Source of the DNA: Verrucomicrobiaceae bacterium
Lineage (GTDB): Bacteria; Verrucomicrobiota; Verrucomicrobiia; Verrucomicrobiales; DEV007
Assembly (NCBI GenBank): GCA_012719225.1
Contig: JAAYAT010000269.1
Coordinates: 1-39,219 of the forward strand
Direction of reading: 5' to 3'
DNA length: 39,219 nucleotides
Shown here: positions 8,048 through 16,440 of the stretch, in pieces
Layout: the number at the start of each line of letters is the position of its first letter
Numbering within the stretch: position 1 is the stretch's first letter
The notes under the pieces: model-generated
What the model was told of the DNA's origin: nothing
Seen by the model: the letters and a program-made list of their open reading frames with translations, nothing else
Database searches by the model: none
Made by a program: the position numbers and the translations under genes

Positions 8048-9421
8048 TCAAAAGTAGAACGGACCAGAGCTGCGAACCTCAGACTCTTCTTCCTCTTCAT
8101 CGATCATTTCCTTGATTTCTCCGGCGAAATCCTCCGCCTCGTCCGCGGAATCGGGCCCTTTTTCCGCTTCCTCGCCGGGATCCTCCAAAAAGTCCGTGAA
8201 AGCCTCCTCCGCCTCGGGCATTTCCGCGTCGGACTCGGCGGATTCCGCCGCGCTTTCGCTTTCGACGACTGCGGGCGCGTCGAATTCAAAAACGGGAGGC
8301 AGTGGCTCTGCGGCCTCGGCTTCTTCGCTGGCGCGGGCCGCGTTGTCTTCCTCCTCTTCCTGCAATTGAAAGAAATCCGGGAGACTCGCCGGAACGTCGG
8401 CTTCGTCCGTCGCCGCATCACCGGCTTCCGGTTCGTCGTCGGCCTCCCCGGCGTCCTCGATTTCCGGATCATCCTCGACTTCCGGTTCGTCCTCGATTTC
8501 TGGATCGTCGGCTTCCAGTTCGAGTTCGAAAACGGAACCCGACGGGGGCAAAAAGGGCGGGGATTCTTCCTCTTCGCCCACTCCCTCCACTTCCTTTTCC
8601 CCGTCGAAGGGAAAATCGACGGCATCCTCGTCCGGCGGGACGATTTTTTCGCGTTCCGCCACGACCTTTTCGCGTTCCGCCGGCAGGGGCACGGACGGTT
8701 CGATCACGATCTCGGGTTCGCCGAAATCGAGCGGTTCGAGGATTCCCCGCGGCTCGGAGATCGGCCTCTTGGCGGAGGACACCGGGTCTTCGGGTGCGAG
8801 TTCGGGTTCAGATTCGGAAAGAGATTCCGCTCCCGATTCGATCTCTTGCTCTTGTTCTTGTTCCCGCTCCGGTTTCGCCTCGGAATCGAGGAGATCTCGG
8901 GCGGCCCGCTGCCGCGCCGCTTCGCGCACGGAACCGAGGCCCGTCCCGACCGCTGCGGGCAGCGGCACCTCGGCCGGCCGGATGTCGTGGAGCAGTCCCG
9001 CGAGTTCCCCCTCGATGTGCCGGGCTTTGTTCCGCACCAATCCGGCGGGTCGGGTCGCCTCGGAGACCCCGACGAGAATGAAGCGGTTCACGATTTCACG
9101 CAGATAAACGAGGCGGTCGCCGCCGAGATGGAGACTCTCCAGCGCACCGGTCTCGCCAAGACGGGAGACGAGGGCGCGCATCGCCCCGCTCGCCCCGGCG
9201 ACGAGGGCCGAGATGACTTCGACGGTGACTTCCTCCTCCGCCGAGATTCCGGCGACGAGGGCCCCGCTGCGATCCACGATCAAGGCGGTCTCCAGACCGG
9301 AATCCTCCGCGAATTCCCGCAGCAGGTCATCGGCGCGGGAGGCGACCTCGTGACTGATCTCCAGGGGGAGGGCCGCCGCGTATTCCTCGCTCTCCGGGCT
9401 GTTGCTGTCTCTACTATCCAT
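8048..9421 (-). CDS. MglB-like roadblock/LC7 protein with long acidic tail
   Basis: 457 aa, cytosolic. Residues about 18-135 form a roadblock/LC7 domain. It has SRADDLLREFAEDSGLETALIVDRSGALVAG, then SALVAGASGAMRALVSRLGE, LHLGGDRLVYLREIVNRFILVGV and a last helix. This is the pattern of MglB, the GTPase-activating partner of MglA. The remaining about 320 residues are low complexity and strongly acidic (EPEREQEQEQEIES; DDPEIEDEPEVEDDPEIED around 8440-8510), with no globular domain visible. It lies 69 bp downstream of the MglA-like gene. A GAP role is inferred from domain and neighbour; the acidic tail is far longer than anything in the usual roughly 160 aa MglB. Confidence 0.82.
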   Translation of the reverse strand: MDSRDSNSPESEEYAAALPLEISHEVASRADDLLREFAEDSGLETALIVDRSGALVAGISAEEEVTVEVISALVAGASGAMRALVSRLGETGALESLHLGGDRLVYLREIVNRFILVGVSEATRPAGLVRNKARHIEGELAGLLHDIRPAEVPLPAAVGTGLGSVREAARQRAARDLLDSEAKPEREQEQEQEIESGAESLSESEPELAPEDPVSSAKRPISEPRGILEPLDFGEPEIVIEPSVPLPAEREKVVAEREKIVPPDEDAVDFPFDGEKEVEGVGEEEESPPFLPPSGSVFELELEADDPEIEDEPEVEDDPEIEDAGEADDEPEAGDAATDEADVPASLPDFFQLQEEEEDNAARASEEAEAAEPLPPVFEFDAPAVVESESAAESAESDAEMPEAEEAFTDFLEDPGEEAEKGPDSADEAEDFAGEIKEMIDEEEEESEVRSSGPFYF

Positions 9422-9490
9422 GGTCGTGACGAAAGGGACGATGGTGACGATTTCCTCGTCGGCATCCGGTGTCCGATGGGAGCGCCGACT

Positions 9491-10144
9491 TCAATTGACG
9501 CCTTCGAAAACCAGTTTCTCGTCCCTGTTTTCCACCTTCATTGTATGCCGCACCGGTGCCCTGAGGGAAGCATGAAATTTCCTGAGGACCTCACCGGTCA
9601 AATGGTCGAGCGTGGCGAAAACCTGGTATCCGCTCGTGGCGCAGGCGAGAAAGGACGGGCCGCGCACCGCGAAAGCCTCGTCGAAATCCTCGGGGCGGGT
9701 CACCCCGGGGCGGTCGCGCTTGTTGTATTGGAACACCACCGGGATGCGGTCGGGCGGGACGTTGTTCCGCAGCAGGGAATCGCGGTAGCCGTGGTAGGCG
9801 CTGAGGTTCTCCCCGTAAGGTTCCTGGGTCGAATCCGCCACGAAAACGATGCCATCCGCTCCGGCGAGTACGGTGCGACGGGTCTCCGCGAGGGACTCCT
9901 GGCCGGGGGCGGTATAGAGTTGGAACCGGGTCCGGTACCCGGCAACCTCGACGGCATGGACCGAGAGAAAATCGAAACAGATCGTGCGGTTCTGCTCGGT
10001 CGCGATGGAGACGAGTTCGCCCCGCGCGTAGGGATCGAGCCGACGGTGGATGTAGCTCAGGTTGGTTGTTTTCCCGCCACCGGCCGGACCGCAATACACG
10101 ATCTTGAATTGAATCTCCCGCGTGTCGTGTCGAACCAGTGCCAT
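9491..10144 (-). CDS. MglA-like small Ras-superfamily GTPase
   Basis: 217 aa cytosolic GTPase of the bacterial MglA group. Seen directly: P-loop GPAGGGKTTN (19-28), switch region with R53 in ATEQNRTICFDF, G3 TAPGQ (78-82, with Q82) and G4 NKRD (141-144). R53 and Q82 fall at the same residue numbers as the intrinsic arginine finger and glutamine of characterised MglA proteins, so GTP hydrolysis is expected to use the MglA mechanism. ATG 10144 gives the classic IQFKIVYCGP start. MglA sets polarity and powers gliding in Myxococcus; its role in this lineage is not established. It lies between two roadblock-type genes, 5 bp from the upstream one. Confidence 0.92.
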   Translation of the reverse strand: MALVRHDTREIQFKIVYCGPAGGGKTTNLSYIHRRLDPYARGELVSIATEQNRTICFDFLSVHAVEVAGYRTRFQLYTAPGQESLAETRRTVLAGADGIVFVADSTQEPYGENLSAYHGYRDSLLRNNVPPDRIPVVFQYNKRDRPGVTRPEDFDEAFAVRGPSFLACATSGYQVFATLDHLTGEVLRKFHASLRAPVRHTMKVENRDEKLVFEGVN

Positions 10145-10149
10145 GTGGA

Positions 10150-12168
10150 TTATTCCTCCAGTTTGATGAGGCTCCTCGCCGAGAGGATGAGTTTTTCCCG
10201 CACTCCCGGCTCGAACGAAGCCGTCTCGTGAGTGACCATCACGCAACACTCCCCTTCGAGGAAAAGGCTCACGATGCCGCGGTCGGTGTGCAGGGTGAAA
10301 GTGCGCGCCTCGGGCAGTCCGGTCAGTTTGGCGAGATTCCGCAGGGTCGCGACCATCTCGCGGGCCTCGCCGCCGATCCGACCGCTGTCCGTCTTCGACG
10401 CCTGAACGAGTTTGCCCGGCGTCGAAAGGGTGCAATTGACGATCCCCGGCAGCCCCACGATGCGGCGCGCCACCATGGAGAGGGTGAAGGTCTCGCTCGT
10501 GGAAAAAATCGCCCGCAGCTCGAGGTCGCGCGGTTCGCCGTCGGCTCCAGTCGAAATCGGTGCGGTCTCCCGCGTCGGCACGGGATGCGCTTCCTCTTGC
10601 CGGAACGTCCGGGCGGGCGTCGCTTCCGGTGGCGCGGTCGGCTCCGGTTCCGAAGCGGAAACCGGTTCCGGGACGGGCTCCGGATCCGGTGTGGAAACCG
10701 GCTCGGGCTCCGGTGCGGGAGCGGGATCCGGGGCACTCTCGGCGACGGGGGTCGGCGACGACTCCGTGAGATCGAGAGGCTCGAAAGCGGGCGTTCCGGA
10801 AAAGGCGGGGATGGGGGAGAGCGGTGGAGTCGCGGCCATTCCAAAACCCGAGAAAGCCTGCGCCGGTGCCTGCGTCTCGGGCGGTTCGGGATTCGACGCA
10901 AAATCCTCTTGTGGTGCTGCCGGAGACGTATCCGCAGGAGTCGCGGCGGCTGACGGATGCGGCTCGGGGTCCGCTTCGAAGGTGAAAAATCCGGTGGAGG
11001 CGGGCGGGGCGGGTTCCATGGGAGCGGAGGTCGGAGAGGGGGCCGGTGGGGCGGCCGGAGAAAACCCGGCGGACGGAGTCTCCGCGCCGGACCCGCTGCC
11101 CTGTTTCAGGAGATTGCCGATGCTCTCGAAGCTCGGAGGCGAAAAGGGTTCGTGATCCGGCGTGGCGTCGTCACTCGCCGGCGATCCGCCGCCCTGGAAC
11201 ATGGCGCCCCACACGCCCTGGTGCTCGTCGCCCGAGCCACCTTCCGCGGGGTCAGCACCGCTTGGCCCGCCGGACGGTTCCGGTGCCTCGCTCTTCGGCT
11301 CCGGGATGTCCCGGTCCGCCTTGGCCTGCTTCGAAAAGAGAGTCGTGAAGGGGTCTTCTTTTTCGAACGGGTGACTTCCCTTGTCGTCCGCCTCGTTCTG
11401 CAGCCCGCTCCCCTTGCCTCCGAAGAGGGCGGAAGAAGAGAGCGACCCGAAGCCGGCGGACTTTCCTCCGGCGAAAGCTTTGTCCCCGCTCTCCGGTTTC
11501 GCGGTCGGTCCCTCGAACCCGGTGGACAGTTCGGCTTGCTTCGGCGGGGCCGCGTCGACCGGAGAATTTCCCTGACCCGAGGGTTGTGCGGGAAAATCCT
11601 CGGCGGAAAAAGGGTTCATCGCCCCCGGCGAACTCTTCGGGGGTGAGAGCGTGTCGGACCCGCTTTTCCGCTCCGCCGCCGGAGAGGTCGGTGACCAGAA
11701 GGGGTTGCCCGAGGCGGCCGACTCGCCGCTGAATCCGGGGAAGGCTTTTCCCGCCGCCGGTGAAAAGCCCGACGCGCCGCTCGTGGCACCGGTATCTCCC
11801 ATCGCGCCGATTTTGGGCGGGAGAGTCACCACCGAATCGTTCAGCGGAGTGATCTCGGCGGCGAAAAGTTCCGGGCAAAGCTGGTAAATGGTCGAGAGCT
11901 TCACGTCGCGGCTGCCGTCCGCGGGCAGCGGAATGCGCAACTCGCGCGTCATCGGGATGCCGCTCTGCGCCGAGATCGCCGGTGGTATGAAGGCGATGAG
12001 TTCGCTGATCAGGAAATCCTGCCCGGGCGGTTCCGGCGCTGGTTTGGCCTCCGCTCCTCCGCGGGTCGCGTTTCCTCCGGCCGATTCTCCCGACATCTCC
12101 GAACCACCGGGAACGCCGCCGATATCGTCTTCATCCGGAGTGAATATGTTGCGAAATGAGAACGACAT
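10150..12168 (-). CDS. Low-complexity protein with roadblock-like C-terminus
   Basis: 672 aa. A short conserved-looking N-terminal segment (about 49-120) has FLISELIAFIPPAI, MTRELRIPLPADGS and LSTIYQLCPELFA. Then come about 420 residues rich in Gly, Ser, Pro, Ala and Glu, with Pro-Glu-Pro repeats (PEPEPVSTPDPEPVPEPV), probably disordered. The C-terminal 125 residues (LRAIFSTSETFTLSMVARRIVGLPGIVNCTL ... ARTFTLHTDRGIVSLFLEGECCVMV ... REKLILSARSLIKL) follow the roadblock/LC7 order of helix, strands, helix, strands and helix, but are diverged. The gene ends 5 bp before the MglA-like GTPase and heads this operon, making it a likely GTPase partner or effector. No known named family was recognised for the N-terminal part. 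Confidence 0.75.
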   Translation of the reverse strand: MSFSFRNIFTPDEDDIGGVPGGSEMSGESAGGNATRGGAEAKPAPEPPGQDFLISELIAFIPPAISAQSGIPMTRELRIPLPADGSRDVKLSTIYQLCPELFAAEITPLNDSVVTLPPKIGAMGDTGATSGASGFSPAAGKAFPGFSGESAASGNPFWSPTSPAAERKSGSDTLSPPKSSPGAMNPFSAEDFPAQPSGQGNSPVDAAPPKQAELSTGFEGPTAKPESGDKAFAGGKSAGFGSLSSSALFGGKGSGLQNEADDKGSHPFEKEDPFTTLFSKQAKADRDIPEPKSEAPEPSGGPSGADPAEGGSGDEHQGVWGAMFQGGGSPASDDATPDHEPFSPPSFESIGNLLKQGSGSGAETPSAGFSPAAPPAPSPTSAPMEPAPPASTGFFTFEADPEPHPSAAATPADTSPAAPQEDFASNPEPPETQAPAQAFSGFGMAATPPLSPIPAFSGTPAFEPLDLTESSPTPVAESAPDPAPAPEPEPVSTPDPEPVPEPVSASEPEPTAPPEATPARTFRQEEAHPVPTRETAPISTGADGEPRDLELRAIFSTSETFTLSMVARRIVGLPGIVNCTLSTPGKLVQASKTDSGRIGGEAREMVATLRNLAKLTGLPEARTFTLHTDRGIVSLFLEGECCVMVTHETASFEPGVREKLILSARSLIKLEE

Positions 12169-12255
12169 GGCACCTGCGTGATTCTGAAAAATTTCCGCTC
12201 GAAAACCTCAAAGAAATGGTTTCTCACGAGTTTATAATTTTTGTAGTGGCTCCAG

Positions 12256-12282
12256 ATTATAATGCCAAAACTAATTAATCAA
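12256..12282 (-). promoter_or_regulatory. Candidate promoter of the roadblock/MglA operon
   Basis: In the AT-rich spacer 12169-12346, the minus strand reads TTGATT (12282-12277), 15 bp and a perfect TATAAT (12261-12256). Transcription would begin near 12249, leaving a leader of about 80 nt before the start at 12168. The spacer is short by 2 bp; a shifted -35 CTTGAT gives 16 bp. Several other TTATAA-like boxes occur in the same spacer, so the exact site is uncertain. Confidence 0.5.
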
Positions 12283-12346
12283 GATATTTTTATAATCTCG
12301 ATAACTTAATTTCGCTCCCGGTAGACGGTCGGACGGATTCGTCTCG

Positions 12347-13750
12347 TCACAGCAGCCACCAGAGCATCAGGACGAGGAGCCCGTTGTTGATGGCGTGGGC
12401 GACCATGGGCGCGATGAGCGAGTCGCGCCATTCGCGCAGCAGCGAAAAGCCGATTCCGATCCCCGCGAGGGCCGGAATGGCGAAAAATCCCTGGGGATGC
12501 AGCGCGGCGAAAATCACGCTGGTGAACAGGGCCGCCGCGAAAAACCGGAAACGTCCCCGAAAGTACCGTTGGAGCGCTCCGCGGAAAAAAATCTCTTCAA
12601 AGAGCGGCGCGAATCCCGCCGCGAGCCCCAGACAGGCGAGCTTCGTCCAGAAGGTGCCGTGATACATCCAGCCCACGATGGGATGGGCTTCGGGTCCGAC
12701 CGGTGCGCCCCCTCCGCCCGACGCCGACCCGGGTCCGTCCCCGCCGCCGGGTGTCAGGAGACCACCGCCGTCTTGAAAATACCCCGCGACGAGCGTCAGC
12801 AGCAGAGTCAGGGAAATCCCGATCGAAGCGATCGCGAGGACTCCGAGATATCCGACCATTCCGGCCCCGATCTCCCTGCCCCACCCTTTTCCCCGGTGGA
12901 GTCCGATCGCCGAGCGAAAATCCGCCCACCGCATCCCCCGCAACCGGGGCCAGCACAGCGGAACCACCACCGCGACAGCATAACCGAGCGGCGAGAGCGA
13001 GCCGGCGAGATACGCGCCGAGCAGGGCACCGGCGGTCATGATTCCCAGATAGAGGGCGAAACATTCGAGCAGCACTCCGCCCGCGCCCCCTCCCGCGACG
13101 AAGGCGTTGGCGCTCTTCCCTTCGCGGAGACGACGGAGGTGCAGGAAAAGGAGAACACCCCCGGCACAAATACCAAAAGCGCCAGCGGCGAAGATCAGCC
13201 CCATCGTTCCCAAGACGACAAAGGCCCGCATCCGAATCGCCTCGTCCTCCGGCGGGTCGGTGAGACCGGGAGCACGCGCCAGATCGGCGAACCAGCCGAG
13301 GTGAGCGCGCAGCTCCTCGCGCAGGTCCTCATCGACACCCTCGGTAACCGCTCTTTTTGTGGCGATGGCGAGATCCTCGGGGACCTGCTCGGAAAAACGT
13401 TCCAGGTACGACGGAATCTCCGGCGAATCCGGCCGCACGAAACATTCCAGAAGAGCGAGCGCGGCGACCGAGTGGTCGTCCCGGGCGAGCGAAGAGAGAT
13501 CGTCGAGCGCCTCCATCGCCGCCTCGGGGTCCAGTTGGAACGTCGCGATGACGACCTGGCCCTGCATTTTCAAAACGGCAAGATCGCCCGCACGATGGAC
13601 CGGCGCCTCGCTCCCGCCCGCGTCTCCCTGTCCCGGCTCCTCGGCCAGCCAATGGAAGGGAAACAGCGCGAAAAGGATCAGTGGCCAGCACCACCACGCC
13701 GCCCGCCGCGGCGGATCGGACGGCGGAAAAGAATCGGGCAAAGACATCAT
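12347..13750 (-). CDS. CPBP-family intramembrane metalloprotease (CAAX protease-like)
   Basis: 467 aa polytopic membrane protein. The abortive-infection/CPBP core is at the C-terminus: E385-E386-x3-R390 (EEIFFRG), H418 in FAALHPQG and H452 in MVAHAINNG, the three motifs that bind the catalytic metal in Rce1-type proteases. About eight TM segments span 175-467. The N-terminal 170 residues contain one early TM helix and a charged soluble domain (HRAGDLAVLKMQGQVVIATFQLDPEAAMEALDDL...) not found in minimal CPBP proteins. A Gly-rich loop (about 328-350) sits between TM helices. Substrates of bacterial CPBP enzymes are mostly unknown. The start MMSLPD has two adjacent ATGs, 13750 and 13747. Confidence 0.88.
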   Translation of the reverse strand: MMSLPDSFPPSDPPRRAAWWCWPLILFALFPFHWLAEEPGQGDAGGSEAPVHRAGDLAVLKMQGQVVIATFQLDPEAAMEALDDLSSLARDDHSVAALALLECFVRPDSPEIPSYLERFSEQVPEDLAIATKRAVTEGVDEDLREELRAHLGWFADLARAPGLTDPPEDEAIRMRAFVVLGTMGLIFAAGAFGICAGGVLLFLHLRRLREGKSANAFVAGGGAGGVLLECFALYLGIMTAGALLGAYLAGSLSPLGYAVAVVVPLCWPRLRGMRWADFRSAIGLHRGKGWGREIGAGMVGYLGVLAIASIGISLTLLLTLVAGYFQDGGGLLTPGGGDGPGSASGGGGAPVGPEAHPIVGWMYHGTFWTKLACLGLAAGFAPLFEEIFFRGALQRYFRGRFRFFAAALFTSVIFAALHPQGFFAIPALAGIGIGFSLLREWRDSLIAPMVAHAINNGLLVLMLWWLL

Positions 13751-13836
13751 CGTCGGGCGAACAGGGTCAAGTCGGTAGGTCTACCCTGTTGTGTCCAGCC
13801 CGCGCGGGAGACGATGGGACCGATGGGAAAATCGCC

Positions 13837-15315
13837 TCACTTGGCGCTCACGTCGTAGCAGACGAGATACTCCTGATCGCGCAGATAGAGCTTGCCGTCG
13901 AGAACGAGCGGATGCGTCCAGACCTTCCCCTTGGGATGACGGTTGGGACTCTGGGGATCGAGCTGGAAGCGACCCTTTTGCTTGTATTCCGTCGGATTCA
14001 CTTCGACGAGTGTGAGGGTGCCGTCGTTTTCATTGAGCGCGTAGATGTGGCCATCGGCGACATGGACGGAACCCTTGAGGGTGAACTGGCCTTTTTCGTT
14101 CCAGACGAGTTCGCCGGTCTCCCAATCCTGACAGATCAGCCCTTTGGCGTCGGAGAACCCGTAGAGGTGTTCGCCCACCTTGATGACACCGCCGTGGTGG
14201 TTGACCATCGTTTTGTTTTCCCACACGTCGGTCGGCTGGTTGTCGCTCCCGATGCGGACGAGCTTGCAACCGACCCCGTAGCCGGAGGAAACATAAATTT
14301 CATTTCCCGAGACGATGGGCGTGGGGATCACGGCGGTCCTGCCGTCCCAGGGAGAGGTCCAGATGACTTTGCCGTCCTCGGCGTTCACCCCGACGAGTTC
14401 CTTCTCGAAGAGTTTGATGTACTGCCGGATGCCGTTGATCTCGGCGGGGACGACGGTGGCGTATTCGGCCTTGCCGGGCTTCAGTTCCGTGGCGGCCCAG
14501 ATCAGATCACCGGTCTTTTTGTCGAGAGCGACCATGCCGGCCTCTTCGCCGCCGGGCGCGAGGACGAGCTTGTCGCCGTCGATGAGGGGCGACTCGGAGA
14601 AACCCCAGCCGCCCATTTTGCCCTGGAAATCCTCGACGAGATGTTTTTTCCAAACGAGTTCGCCCGAATCGGCCTCGAGGCAGAAGACCCCGCCCTTGGG
14701 ATCGATCCCGTAGACGCGGCCATCGGAATAGGTCGGGGTGCTGCGCGGGCCGTTCCCCCAACCGGAGGAGTAGCCTTCCTTGTCATCCTTGGAAACGGCG
14801 CTCGCCCAGATCTCCTTGCCGGTGGCGACATCGACGGCCACGAGGGTGACATCGTCCCCCCTTGTGCCCATAGTGTAGAGGCGTCCGTCGACGATGCTGA
14901 ACCCCGAATAGCCCATGCCGGCCGCGTCGTAGACCCAGAGTTGCTTTGGCCCCGCTTCGGGCCATTCCGTGAGAAGATTGCGGTCGGGCGAGATGCCGTC
15001 CCCGCGCGGGCCCCGGAAGGCGGGCCACCCGGCATCGGCACCGGCGGTGGTGATGGCCACGGTGGAAGTCGCGGCGGTGGCGGCGGTCTCCCGTTTTTCC
15101 ACCGAGGCGAGGTAGGCCTGGTCTTCGAGACTGAGGGAGAGCACTTCGACGAGACCGGTGCGCCCGTCGGCGAGTTTGAGATGCGCTTTGCCATCCTCCA
15201 CCTTGATGAGGTCCGCCTCGATGACTTTACCGGTCGAAGCCTGCTTCCACGTCCGCGCGACCAGGGGCATGGTCATCAAAAGCAGGACACCAACGAGAGG
15301 GAGGGAACGTTTCAT
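13837..15315 (-). CDS. Secreted SHD1-domain plus PQQ-like beta-propeller protein
   Basis: 492 aa with a signal peptide (MKRSLPLVGVLLLMTMPLVA). Directly after it (RTWKQASTGKVIEADLIKVEDGKAHLKLADGRTGLVEVLSLS) is an SLA1-homology-1 (SHD1) domain, frequent in exported proteins of Planctomycetes and Verrucomicrobia. The rest is an 8-bladed-type PQQ propeller like BamB or quinoprotein-like Trp-docking repeats: WPAFRGPRGDGIS, LVAVDVATGKEIW, VFCLEADSGELVWKK, MVALDKKTGDLIW and LICQDWETGELVW. No PQQ-dehydrogenase active-site motif was seen, so it is probably a scaffold. The start at MKRSLP is supported by the signal sequence. The stop lies 86 bp upstream of the CPBP start. Confidence 0.87.
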   Translation of the reverse strand: MKRSLPLVGVLLLMTMPLVARTWKQASTGKVIEADLIKVEDGKAHLKLADGRTGLVEVLSLSLEDQAYLASVEKRETAATAATSTVAITTAGADAGWPAFRGPRGDGISPDRNLLTEWPEAGPKQLWVYDAAGMGYSGFSIVDGRLYTMGTRGDDVTLVAVDVATGKEIWASAVSKDDKEGYSSGWGNGPRSTPTYSDGRVYGIDPKGGVFCLEADSGELVWKKHLVEDFQGKMGGWGFSESPLIDGDKLVLAPGGEEAGMVALDKKTGDLIWAATELKPGKAEYATVVPAEINGIRQYIKLFEKELVGVNAEDGKVIWTSPWDGRTAVIPTPIVSGNEIYVSSGYGVGCKLVRIGSDNQPTDVWENKTMVNHHGGVIKVGEHLYGFSDAKGLICQDWETGELVWNEKGQFTLKGSVHVADGHIYALNENDGTLTLVEVNPTEYKQKGRFQLDPQSPNRHPKGKVWTHPLVLDGKLYLRDQEYLVCYDVSAK

Positions 15316-15384
15316 GACCGGGAAAATCGCAGAACGCGGGGGAAAACGCAAGTCACGTCATCCAAAGTCCCGCATTATCCGGGG

Positions 15385-16236
15385 CTACCGGCTCGTTTCG
15401 CCCGCTCCGCCGGTTCCCCTCGCTTTCCCCGACGGAGGTTCCGCCCGATCCGCCGAGGCCTCGCGCTTTTTCCAGACCTTCACATAATCGACGAGGAAAT
15501 CGGCGGGGAAAACGGTCTCCGGCGTGGGGGCACCCGCCCAAGCGCCGCCGACGGCCAGGTTCACGAGCAGGAACATGGGCTGGTCCGGCACGTGCTCGGT
15601 GACGCGGTAGCGCTCCACCCCGTCGATGTACCAGCGGATCTCTCCTTTTTCCCACTCGATGGCGAAAGTGTGGAAGCCATCGGCAAAGTCGGTTCCTTGG
15701 TATTCGCCGGTGACGGAGAGAGAAGCGCCGCCGGGATTCGCCGGATCGGGCCGGTGCAGGGAGAGGTAAGCCTTGTCGGTCTCGTGCCCGAGGATTTCGA
15801 GAATGTCGATCTCGGGCGGCCAGGCAGGTGGGTCGGGCAGCAGCCAGAAGGCGGGCCAGAGTCCCCTGCCCCGCGGAACCTGACAGCGGATCTCGAAGCG
15901 TCCGTAGGTCTGGGCGAACTTGCCCGAAGTGGACATCATGCCCGAGCGGTAGTCGCGTTTGGCACCGTCGTAAAAGGCGGGCTCGTCCTCGCAGCGTATC
16001 GTGAGGATACCTCCCTCGGTGTGGAAGGCCTTGACGATGTAGGCCTGGAGTTCGTCGTTGCGCACCACCCCCCAAGGATCCTTGGGAGTCCACCTGGAGT
16101 AATCAAGTTTTTCCCCGTCGAACTCGTCGACGAAGGTCAGCTCCCAGATTTTGGAATCGACCGGATCCTGACCCACCAATAAAACGGGAAGACTCGTCAG
16201 GAGGAACAGGGCGATCCGTGGGGAAAATCGATGCAT
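15385..16236 (-). CDS. Secreted glycoside hydrolase family 16 (laminarinase-like)
   Basis: 283 aa with a signal peptide (MHRFSPRIALFLLTSLPVLLVG). GH16 hallmarks are complete: FVDEFDGEKLDYSRWT at the start of the domain, GRFEIRCQVPRGRGLWPAFWLLP, and the catalytic E142-I-D144-I-L-E147 (EIDILE), in which E142 is the nucleophile and E147 the acid/base. Further motifs are FHTFAIEWEKGEIRWYIDG and FLLVNLAVGG. The enzyme should cut beta-1,3 or mixed beta-1,3/1,4 glucans, or related algal or plant polysaccharides, outside the cytoplasm. The specificity cannot be fixed from the motif. The last 25 residues (EASADRAEPPSGKARGTGGAGE) are low complexity. Confidence 0.92.
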   Translation of the reverse strand: MHRFSPRIALFLLTSLPVLLVGQDPVDSKIWELTFVDEFDGEKLDYSRWTPKDPWGVVRNDELQAYIVKAFHTEGGILTIRCEDEPAFYDGAKRDYRSGMMSTSGKFAQTYGRFEIRCQVPRGRGLWPAFWLLPDPPAWPPEIDILEILGHETDKAYLSLHRPDPANPGGASLSVTGEYQGTDFADGFHTFAIEWEKGEIRWYIDGVERYRVTEHVPDQPMFLLVNLAVGGAWAGAPTPETVFPADFLVDYVKVWKKREASADRAEPPSGKARGTGGAGETSR

Positions 16237-16405
16237 TCTGCCGTTACCATACGGCAAAAGAGAATCCCGAAAATACAAAAGTGCGGCAGAGCCCTCTCAC
16301 GACGGCAAGGAAACGGAGAGGGGGCGCCGGGCCGGGGAGCCACCCCACCGCGGAATCGGAAAATCCCCAGCCCGCCAAAAAACATCTCCCCCGCGTTGAT
16401 CGGAC

Positions 16406-16434
16406 TCGACAGCAGGTGCCTGAAAACTTATAAT
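16406..16434 (+). promoter_or_regulatory. Near-consensus sigma-70 promoter, likely giving a leaderless mRNA
   Basis: TCGACA (16406-16411), 17 bp, TATAAT (16429-16434): 11 of 12 consensus bases with ideal spacing. The expected start of transcription, 6-8 nt after the -10 box, falls at 16441, exactly on the GTG that opens the cyclic-nucleotide-binding gene. Confidence 0.75.
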
Positions 16435-16440
16435 CCCGCC

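Noticed and set aside
8440-8520. Apparent short tandem repeats as a CRISPR or VNTR
   Set aside because: They are coding repeats of acidic Pro-Glu-Ile/Val-Glu-Asp units in the roadblock protein tail, with no spacers.
7952-10231. 759-codon open frame on the plus strand
   Set aside because: Antisense to the roadblock and MglA-like genes, with Phe/Arg-rich composition mirroring the acidic tail.
13681-16182. 833-codon open frame on the plus strand
   Set aside because: Antisense to the PQQ propeller and GH16 genes, both clear families; no domain is seen in it.
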